From Candidatus Adamsella avium (GTDB lineage: Bacteria; Cyanobacteriota; Vampirovibrionia; Gastranaerophilales; CAJFVJ01), in assembly GCA_904420445.1 (NCBI GenBank), contig CAJFVJ010000001.1, positions 383,266 to 447,265 on the forward strand: a DNA stretch of 64,000 nucleotides. The letters are read 5' to 3'. This document shows, in pieces, positions 8,499-14,910 of the stretch. The number at the start of each line of letters is the position of its first letter. Position 1 is the stretch's first letter. Below the pieces are notes generated by a model. The model was not told the DNA's origin and ran no database searches. It saw only the letters and a program-made list of their open reading frames with translations. The translations under genes were made by a program, and so were the position numbers.

Positions 8499-9174
8499 AT
8501 AATAATTTCCTTAAAATATTTTCATCAATCTGTTTTAATTGATTTGTAATCGCAAGTTTTTCTATTTTATTTATCAATTTAACAATTTGTCTAAATTGGT
8601 TAACTCTTGTTGCAAGATATTCTACACCATCAGGTGTAAAAGGGATTTGCGTTAATTCATTCAAGATCTGTTTCACATCTTCAAAATCATATCGTTCAAA
8701 CTTAAATGACTTATAAATCCTGTCTATAATATGAGGATATCTTGAAAGTTTTTTATCAATGTTGCCCATTCCAACAAGCACTAAAGGACAAGAAGTTGTA
8801 TCATACAAATCTCTCAGTGTTTCTATTGTATTTCTTTCAAGCAAGTAATCTACTTCGTCAATTATTATAGGTTTTGGATTTTCTTGAAGTTTCTTCTCTA
8901 TTAAATTAAAAGTTTCCTGAATATGCCAAAACGGTTCTTCTTCTAATTCTTCTGCAATTTCAGATAACAGCCACCGACTTGTCATACCTTGGTTTGCTCT
9001 TACATATATGCAATCATTTTTAAAAGTCCACCACTTTATAGTTTCTGATTTTCCGAGTCCATATTCTCCATAAACAAGAATAATTTTAGGTATATTATTA
9101 GGTAGTTGTTTTACCTCCTCCATTAATGATACAAAGTTTTTGACATTCTTTGTTTTTACAAATACTTTATTCAT
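8446..9174 (-). CDS. AAA+ transposition ATPase, MuB/TniB/TnsC-like
   Basis: The product has 242 residues. Walker A is 'GEYGLGKSE' (about 36-44) and Walker B is 'IIIDEVDYL' (about 103-111), followed by a sensor-like 'LVLVGMGNIDKKL'. This matches the AAA+ regulators that choose the target and activate Mu/Tn7-type transposases. It is compact: no N-terminal HTH as in MuB, and shorter than TnsC. The ATG lies 2 bases after the transposase stop, with AAGGAG inside the transposase's last codons, so the two are one operon. Confidence 0.87.
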   Translation of the reverse strand: MNKVFVKTKNVKNFVSLMEEVKQLPNNIPKIILVYGEYGLGKSETIKWWTFKNDCIYVRANQGMTSRWLLSEIAEELEEEPFWHIQETFNLIEKKLQENPKPIIIDEVDYLLERNTIETLRDLYDTTSCPLVLVGMGNIDKKLSRYPHIIDRIYKSFKFERYDFEDVKQILNELTQIPFTPDGVEYLATRVNQFRQIVKLINKIEKLAITNQLKQIDENILRKLLYGRSNIETLQKAQQIYA

Positions 9175-9176
9175 CT

Positions 9177-11198
9177 TTATACTCCTTCTTGGGCAAATAC
9201 ATTTTTCTCATTATGTTCACAATCTGCGTATAAATTGGCATATTCATTACTATTTAAATACTCCTCAAGCCATTTTCTTTGTTCAGGATTGGTACAACCG
9301 TATTTCATTAACCATTCATATTTTTCATAATCAGCGTTAAATACTGGAATATTCATTTGCTGTTCCCGAAAGTTTAATTTGCGTTTTAGTGGTGTTTTAG
9401 TCTGTTCAAATTTTTCAATTTCAATAACTTCTTCCTGTTCAATCTCTATAGCTTCTGCTTTTTCTTTAGGGAAATACTTTAAGAACTCTTTTTTCACTCT
9501 CTTAAATCTGCGTTGCTGTTTTTGTATTTGTTGCTTAAATTGTTCCATATCTTTTACTGTTCCTAAATGATTTGCCATTGGATGAACTTTTTCAACTTGT
9601 CTTGCGATACATAAAAATTCACCTTTTATTGAATATACAAGGACTTTTGAAAGGTCAAACAAACTGTATTTTATAAATACTTTTTCTCTTAAATCCAATA
9701 AATAATCACTCCTATAATGCATTCCAAGAAATGTTATTCCATGCTTATTTATCGTTCTTGCCTCAGTTTTCATCATTAAATCATTTAAAATATTTTTATC
9801 GATTTGATGGCGTTGAACACTGTTTAAACATTGTTTAATTGATATTTGAGGAGCGTTCGGACAAGGTTTTGAATTGTGAAAATCTAACCAACAATCAATG
9901 TATTTTATTAATTCTTGTATAGTTGGAATGTAATTATTGGAGAGTTTTTTATGCATATCTCTATGGAGTTTTTCTCCTCGTTTCATCCAAGCCGGTTTAT
10001 TTTCAATACTTGTTCCTATATAACTTGTCATCATTTTTTCAAACTCTTCTTGAAATTCAAGGAAGAATCTTTCAATAACTTTTGCTCTAGCATTGTAGGG
10101 TTTTGCAAAAACTGATTTTATTCCAAGTTTTGCATAAATTCCATTAAATCCTGCTTCATCAAAATCTATATTTTGGAAATATTTTGCTTTAAATGCTTTT
10201 CCGTTATCTTGATAAACTACTTTAGGAACCACGCCGAGATTTAAAATAGAATTTCTTAATGCACTTGCTATGCATTGAGTATTTTCACTCATCATAATTT
10301 CATATCCGACTAATGCTGTTGATTTCCAATCTAAAAAGCCGACCAAAGTTGCTCTGGTCGGCTTTCCTGTAAATGGATTAATTATTTGAAAATTAAGAAC
10401 ATGTCCATCAGCTATCAAAACATCTCCTACTTCAATTTTAGAAATATCTCGTTCTATATACGGTTCAATTTTATCGTGATATGCTTTTTCACCTTCTCTA
10501 AATAAAATCCACTTTGAATAATTGTTTTTCTTAAAATTCTCCACAAATCTTCTGAATGTTAGATTACATGGAATATTTTCATATCCTCGCTTTTCTAGAA
10601 TATGTTTTGTTAAATTTATAGCTTTTCCGATACTAAATTTATTCGGGTGTAACAAATATTTCAAAAATATCTGTTTCATTTCATCATTCAAAATCGTATT
10701 ATATTCACCTTGTTTATTAGTTTTGCGTTTTTGTAGAAGTCCGTCCGTTCCATAATTTTCAAATGTCTTTACCCAACGATGAAGTGTACCTATAGAAATT
10801 GAACCTACAAACTTATATATTTGTGGTAAATACATTCCGCTATTGTATAAATCTAAAAATACTGAATCAGCCTCTTTTTTAGTCGAATATTTTTTACGGA
10901 GATTATATAAGGCAGTTACTATATCCACTCTTGCAAGTGCTGTTAATCTTGCATTTTCTGATACAAAATTCACCTTGTTTTCAAACGGAACAATTGCTGT
11001 TGTTTTTAATTCTTCTTCATCTAATCTATCTTGTATCTCAGGTTCTAATGAAGAATAAAGAATTTCATACGATTTCCCGCCTCTTACTTCAACTTCTCTT
11101 GCAATATACTTACCTTGGTTAATTGCAAGTCTTATCGAACGGGTACTTTTTAAGCCTTTTAATTCTGCGATTTTATTAATACTTATATAATCGTCCAT
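9177..11198 (-). CDS. MuA/TnsB-like DDE transposase (first copy)
   Basis: The product has 673 residues. It begins with a MerR/Mu-type winged helix ('ISINKIAELKG'), then further HTH domains, the catalytic core with D264 ('VLIADGH'), D331 ('VVYQDNGKAF') and E376 ('AKVIERFF'), a Mu-transposase C-terminal barrel and a charged tail likely to contact the ATPase. It leads the operon with the AAA+ gene and the 221-residue gene. Upstream lie repeats that fit its binding sites (11311-11604). The start has no strong ribosome site; TGTATGTATGG gives two ATGs in different frames. No TnsA-type endonuclease is present, so replicative (Mu-like) transposition is the simpler prediction. Confidence 0.9.
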   Translation of the reverse strand: MDDYISINKIAELKGLKSTRSIRLAINQGKYIAREVEVRGGKSYEILYSSLEPEIQDRLDEEELKTTAIVPFENKVNFVSENARLTALARVDIVTALYNLRKKYSTKKEADSVFLDLYNSGMYLPQIYKFVGSISIGTLHRWVKTFENYGTDGLLQKRKTNKQGEYNTILNDEMKQIFLKYLLHPNKFSIGKAINLTKHILEKRGYENIPCNLTFRRFVENFKKNNYSKWILFREGEKAYHDKIEPYIERDISKIEVGDVLIADGHVLNFQIINPFTGKPTRATLVGFLDWKSTALVGYEIMMSENTQCIASALRNSILNLGVVPKVVYQDNGKAFKAKYFQNIDFDEAGFNGIYAKLGIKSVFAKPYNARAKVIERFFLEFQEEFEKMMTSYIGTSIENKPAWMKRGEKLHRDMHKKLSNNYIPTIQELIKYIDCWLDFHNSKPCPNAPQISIKQCLNSVQRHQIDKNILNDLMMKTEARTINKHGITFLGMHYRSDYLLDLREKVFIKYSLFDLSKVLVYSIKGEFLCIARQVEKVHPMANHLGTVKDMEQFKQQIQKQQRRFKRVKKEFLKYFPKEKAEAIEIEQEEVIEIEKFEQTKTPLKRKLNFREQQMNIPVFNADYEKYEWLMKYGCTNPEQRKWLEEYLNSNEYANLYADCEHNEKNVFAQEGV

Positions 11199-11310
11199 AC
11201 ATACAGATTAACTCTGAAGTCGGAAAGGTGTTCCTTTTTTCCTTCTTTTGTATCATTAGGACATAATTTTATTCTATATACGAACCGGACTTTATTTACT
11301 TAAAATGTCA

Positions 11311-11604
11311 AATAATCGTTTTATCCGTACAAATTAGATTATGAGGGCGGAATAGGCTATAACATTGGTTTTAAAATAGAAAAATTAAGACAATTCTTGG
11401 ACAGTAATCAGACAATCAAGACCAGTAAAAGACCATTTTGTAACATATAAAACGATTACTTCCGACCGCTAAAGGTCAAACACAAAGCCAACTTTGCCGA
11501 ATAATCTTTTTATGCGTGCAGATAAAATGTCCCGTTAAATTACACTGTTTTTTCAAGCTGGTCGAAATACACAGACTTTTTTTAAATAATCAAATATCCG
11601 TACA
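11311..11604. repeat. Transposase-binding-site-like repeat array at the element end
   Basis: There are three direct copies of an approximately 21-base sequence, consensus AATAATCnnTTTATCCGTACA: 11311-11331, 11500-11520 (TATGCGTGCA variant) and 11585-11604 (one base shorter). An inverted relative lies at 11439-11460 (reverse strand AGTAATCGTTTTATATGTTACA, split as AGTAATCGTTTTAT and ATGTTACA). Multiple 20-22 base sites with one abutting the end is the Tn7/Mu end layout. The last copy ends 11 bases before the tRNA-Ser 3' end. The remaining 11199-11310 has no gene. Confidence 0.65.
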
Positions 11605-11615
11605 AGCCGAAAATC

Positions 11616-11700
11616 CGGAGAGGGAGGGATTCGAACCCTCGGTGGGTTACCCCACACAGACTTTCGAGATCCGCACCTTAAACCACTCGGACACCTCTCC
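11616..11700 (-). tRNA. tRNA-Ser(CGA)
   Basis: This is a class II tRNA read on the minus strand. The acceptor arm GGAGAGG/CCTCTCC has discriminator G. The anticodon loop is CTCGAAA (anticodon CGA, decoding UCG). There is a long variable arm (TGTGGGGTAACCCAC) and a T-arm with GGTTCGAATCC. CCA is not encoded. Its 3' end faces the transposable element. Confidence 0.95.
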
Positions 11701-11743
11701 AGCAAACAAAAATATTTTAGCACAATCAAAATTGAAATATAAT

Positions 11744-12007
11744 TTAGTTTAAGAGTTCTTTCAGCCTATCTGATTTGTAGAGTGCTTCGAGATTGTCATA
11801 ACCTCCGACGTAGTTTCCGTTGATGATAATCTGCGGAACGGTTGATATCCCCGGTTGATTGTATTTTTCAGACAGGTTTTTGCACATCTCGTCAAAAGAA
11901 TCTTCGACGTTATGTTCTTCATAAGCAAGCCCTAAAGAGGTAAGCAATTTTTTTGCCCTCATACAATACGGGCATGTTTGTGTTGTGTAGATTTCAATTT
12001 TGTTCAT
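11744..12007 (-). CDS. grxC: Glutaredoxin
   Basis: This is an 87-residue small thiol oxidoreductase that reduces disulfides using glutathione or a related thiol. 'TTQTCPYCMRAKKLL' holds the CPYC active site, and 'STVPQIIINGNYVGGYDNL' is the cis-Pro and glutathione-binding part. The ATG at 12007 has GGAG about 10 bases upstream; an upstream in-frame start near 12061 would add 18 residues not typical of the family. It is the first gene on the chromosomal side of the tRNA and follows the MCE protein gene on the same strand with a short gap. Confidence 0.93.
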   Translation of the reverse strand: MNKIEIYTTQTCPYCMRAKKLLTSLGLAYEEHNVEDSFDEMCKNLSEKYNQPGISTVPQIIINGNYVGGYDNLEALYKSDRLKELLN

Positions 12008-12051
12008 TGTTTTTTCTCCGTAATCTTTGACCATGTTAGCATATAAGTCTT

Positions 12052-12954
12052 TTATCGACAATCACCCGTGCATTCATTATCAATTGTCTTCCCGAACAGG
12101 AGCCTCAGTCCGCCCATTCTTTTTTGGAGGGTTTTTGAAATTCCGCAGGTTATTTCGTTGAGGTTTTTCAGTATGCTGTTTGTCTGGTTGATTGTGCAGT
12201 CAACTTTGGGCATTGTTTGGTTTAAAGAAGAGGAGAGGGTGTTTATGTTTTTGCTTAACTCTTCCACGTTTTGGGAGGTTATATCAATGCTTGATGTTGT
12301 GTTGTCAAGTTTTTGGCTGCTCAGCGAGCGGTTGAATTTGTTTGTCATATTTTCTATGTTTTGAGAAGTACGGGCGATGTTCGAGGTTGTCGTTTTGATA
12401 TTTGTACGGTTCTCGTTCAGGGTTGCTTGTACGGTTGAAATTAGCTGTGATAATTCGTTCGTCGCTGTTTGCAGATTTTCAATTGTTTCATTGAGGTTGT
12501 CTTTCAACTGGTCAAGTGACTCAGGTTCCTGGCTTGCAAAGTATGATTCGATATCTACTGTTGCCTTGCCCGCTATAATATCACCGTTTTTCAGAAGATA
12601 TTCAGATGGTTTTTCAGGGTAGATGAGTTCGAGAAAGTCAATTTTCCGGTCATGGTGTTTTTCCCGTTTTAGTTTGATTGTTATGTTATAAGGAAGTTTT
12701 AAATCCTGCGGGTGAAGGGCTATTTTGACTAGAGTGGTTTTATAATCTTTATCAGGCATGACTTTGATGGTGTGTCCGATTTCAAAACCGTTGTAAAACA
12801 CCTCTAGTTTTTCCCTAAACGGGCGCAGGTTATCAAACTGAACCGTTATATAGGTGTAGTTCAATATTTGATAGATATATACCCCGAGAAAAATTATTAT
12901 TCCTATCAGCAAAAGCAGGAATAAAGTCTTGTATTTTGAGAGAAATTGTTTCAT
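12052..12954 (-). CDS. MCE/MlaD-like domain protein, membrane anchored
   Basis: This protein has about 300 residues. One N-terminal transmembrane helix (about 10-30) is followed by an MlaD-like beta domain ('TYITVQFDNLRPFREKLEVFYNGFEIGHTIKV') and a long helical, coiled-coil-like C-terminal region (about 155-280) rich in N/T/S. MCE proteins form lipid-transferring assemblies between the two membranes of Gram-negative cells. The usual ABC partners MlaE and MlaF are not in the window. The ATG at 12954 is used; a TTG two codons earlier is possible. A large AsmA-like protein, another lipid-transfer class, is encoded 2 kb away. Confidence 0.72.
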   Translation of the reverse strand: MKQFLSKYKTLFLLLLIGIIIFLGVYIYQILNYTYITVQFDNLRPFREKLEVFYNGFEIGHTIKVMPDKDYKTTLVKIALHPQDLKLPYNITIKLKREKHHDRKIDFLELIYPEKPSEYLLKNGDIIAGKATVDIESYFASQEPESLDQLKDNLNETIENLQTATNELSQLISTVQATLNENRTNIKTTTSNIARTSQNIENMTNKFNRSLSSQKLDNTTSSIDITSQNVEELSKNINTLSSSLNQTMPKVDCTINQTNSILKNLNEITCGISKTLQKRMGGLRLLFGKTIDNECTGDCR

Positions 12955-13007
12955 AACCAAGACATTAAATTCTCCATCAAATGGAGTCTATTCCCCGGGT
13001 GGTGAGT

Positions 13008-13682
13008 TTAGTGTTTTTCCTGTTTATTGAAGAGGTTAAAATTTAGTTTTTTGTTATGAATATTAATTTCAAGAGCAGGGAACATCTCGTTGTTTGCTTT
13101 GAAGTGTGAGAAAACAAATCTGCGGGGATATTTTGCTTCGAAGAGTCCTCTTATGAGTTCGTCCTGTTTGTATCTCTCAAATTGATATTTGTAAAATTCT
13201 TCATCTGTGTCATTCAGCAGCATAAAAGTTTTTCTTTTGAACCATGGTTTCTCTATGTCAAGTTTATTATCTTTCAGCTCTGAGATTTTGATTATGTCAA
13301 CATCAGGGAAGTATTGTTCGACTTGCTCTTGAGATAGTTCTTTTTTGTTGATTTTCTGGTTCGAAAAAGTCAATTCATAGAACTTCAGCTTGTGGGCGTT
13401 GTATCCTATGAGTTTGTTTCCATCAAGAAATTCGTAGGTTGTACCGGTGTCATAGAGATTGCCTCTGTAAGCAAACACAGAGAAGCTGCCTGTTCCTGTT
13501 GTTATATATTTTTTGAAATGTATATCTCTGAAAGATTTGTCTTTTGACCATTTTGCGCTTTTTTGCTCATAAAATATTTTATCTCCTGCCGATAAGCCGT
13601 CTTTAACATTTTGTTTGTATTCATAGGCATAAGCAGGCAGCATGATACACATCATCAGTAATACAAGAAGAAACTTTTTCAT
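13008..13682 (-). CDS. Secreted hypothetical protein (224 aa)
   Basis: The product starts with a clear Sec signal peptide (MKKFLLVLLMMCIMLPAYAY, cleavage after AYA). The mature part is rich in lysine, aromatic residues and beta-strand-like segments ('HFKKYITTGTGSFSVFAYRGNLYDTG'), with no cysteines. I do not recognise the family. The gene is downstream of another secreted-protein gene on the same strand and is probably exported to the periplasm or envelope. Confidence 0.75.
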   Translation of the reverse strand: MKKFLLVLLMMCIMLPAYAYEYKQNVKDGLSAGDKIFYEQKSAKWSKDKSFRDIHFKKYITTGTGSFSVFAYRGNLYDTGTTYEFLDGNKLIGYNAHKLKFYELTFSNQKINKKELSQEQVEQYFPDVDIIKISELKDNKLDIEKPWFKRKTFMLLNDTDEEFYKYQFERYKQDELIRGLFEAKYPRRFVFSHFKANNEMFPALEINIHNKKLNFNLFNKQEKH

Positions 13683-13727
13683 AATTCCCGATACCTCTTT
13701 GTTTGTATTGAAATTATTTTAGCATAT

Positions 13728-13853
13728 TCATTTTTGTTTTTTACCCAGTTTTATGCCCGAGAGAAAGAGTTCCATTTTGTCGACCGCTGCATCGTCGTTG
13801 AATACATCAAGTGCAAGTTTGATAAAATCAAGATACTGTTTGTTGTCGGACAC
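13728..13853 (-). CDS. Possible small protein (41 aa)
   Basis: A short frame opens after a TAA and runs from a GTG at 13853 to TGA at 13728. The product (VSDNKQYLDFIKLALDVFND then DAAVDKMELFLSGIKLGKKQK) is amphipathic and protein-like, and codon use matches its neighbours. I see no clear ribosome site, so it could instead be a relic. It fills most of a 265-base gap between two secreted-protein genes. Confidence 0.35.
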   Translation of the reverse strand: MSDNKQYLDFIKLALDVFNDDAAVDKMELFLSGIKLGKKQK

Positions 13854-13947
13854 GGTTTTTTAGAGCAGGTATTTTCACTGAAAAATTTCTGCGGATACAA
13901 ATTTGTGTGTATTTTAGGTATAAAGATGAAAATCAAAAATCAGTGAT

Positions 13948-14856
13948 TTACTTCAACTGTTTTTTCATATCGTTTCTGACATCAGATAGCGGTCCGTTGT
14001 TTGGAGCACGCAGGTTATTGTAATATTTCTTTGCATATGTGAACGGGAACTTCGGTATCCATCCGAGTTTGATAAAGATTGATACTGTTTCAGCTCCCTG
14101 TGACAACATCAGCTCGTCAATGGTTTCTTCATAAGCCGGTGAGATTGATGAGAAGATTTTCAGTGTATAATCAGCCAGCGTCAATGCCGAATAACCTGAT
14201 ATTACCCCTGTGTTGGCAATCAGGTGTGTGACTTTGTAGTCTTTATTATCAACGGTAATTTTGTGAACACCTTCGGGGAGGATAATTTCGTCCTCAGCGA
14301 GACGTTCTATTTCGTACCATTCGCCGTCGTATTTTATTCTCATCGTTTTTGGCGTCGGCATATAGATGTCGTCGTATTCATTTTTCAAAAGAATTTTGCC
14401 TGTTTCATCCGATATCCCGTATTTATAATCCTTGCAGGTCAGGAACATGCGCCCGAACAACGGGTCAATTTTTGTGTATTCGGGGGCAATTACAACTTCA
14501 CCCTTCTGGTTATACAATCCGAAATCCTTGTCGTTTCCCAGTTTGACATATTCGCCGAAAACTCTTTCGACATGTCTGTATTTTGGTTTTATCAAATAGT
14601 TTCCTGATGAGTCCATGAGTCCGAATTTACTTTTTCTCTGGATAATCCAGGATGTATTCCCGAGGCGTATTATTTTTTTGTATTGCGGTTCGACAACAAC
14701 GTTGCCCTGTTTATCTTTCAGACCGAATAATCCGTCTTCATCAGAGAACACCTCAACATCAGACATTTGAAGCACGGGTTTTTGGTCTTCGATTGCCTGT
14801 GCCGGCGTTTGCAAAATAAAAATTAATAAGCTTAAAAACAATAAAATCTTTTTCAT
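13948..14856 (-). CDS. Secreted WG-repeat protein
   Basis: This protein has 302 residues. The signal peptide (MKKILLFLSLLIFILQTPAQA) is followed by at least four WG/KWG repeats of about 24-30 residues ('DGLFGLKDKQGNVVVEPQY', 'SKFGLMDSSGNYLIKPKY', 'KDFGLYNQKGEVVIAPEY', 'YKYGISDETGKILLKNEY') between about residues 40 and 170. WG repeats are short beta units found in exported bacterial proteins, usually without a known ligand. The C-terminal 120 residues are different and unassigned. It is divergently transcribed from the AsmA-like gene. Confidence 0.82.
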   Translation of the reverse strand: MKKILLFLSLLIFILQTPAQAIEDQKPVLQMSDVEVFSDEDGLFGLKDKQGNVVVEPQYKKIIRLGNTSWIIQRKSKFGLMDSSGNYLIKPKYRHVERVFGEYVKLGNDKDFGLYNQKGEVVIAPEYTKIDPLFGRMFLTCKDYKYGISDETGKILLKNEYDDIYMPTPKTMRIKYDGEWYEIERLAEDEIILPEGVHKITVDNKDYKVTHLIANTGVISGYSALTLADYTLKIFSSISPAYEETIDELMLSQGAETVSIFIKLGWIPKFPFTYAKKYYNNLRAPNNGPLSDVRNDMKKQLK

Positions 14857-14910
14857 AATAGAATAATATCATAAAATTAATTATGTTATAATAACAACTG
14901 GGAATTTAGT

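Larger units (their letters stand above)
1..11604. mobile_element. Mu/Tn7-like transposable element (right end near 11604; left end not seen)
   Basis: Support: two DDE transposases and an AAA+ ATPase, a repeat array at one side ending in CCGTACA (11595-11604), AT-richness that changes abruptly by eye after about 11.6 kb, and a tRNA gene directly beyond. Mu- and Tn7-type elements end in TG...CA. I found no inverted copy of the terminal 10-mer TATCCGTACA between 3770 and 5010, so the left end may lie upstream of the window, which would make the ATPase-helicase-channel operon cargo. Extent is inferred and the left coordinate is only the window edge. Confidence 0.55.

Noticed and set aside
5009-11198. 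A complete Mu-like prophage
   Set aside because: Transposases, an ATPase and a DUF1804-like gene are present, but no head, tail, portal, terminase large subunit or lysis genes follow.
14224-14607. A 127-residue frame opposite the WG-repeat gene
   Set aside because: Antisense to a gene with signal peptide and clear repeats; no start signal.
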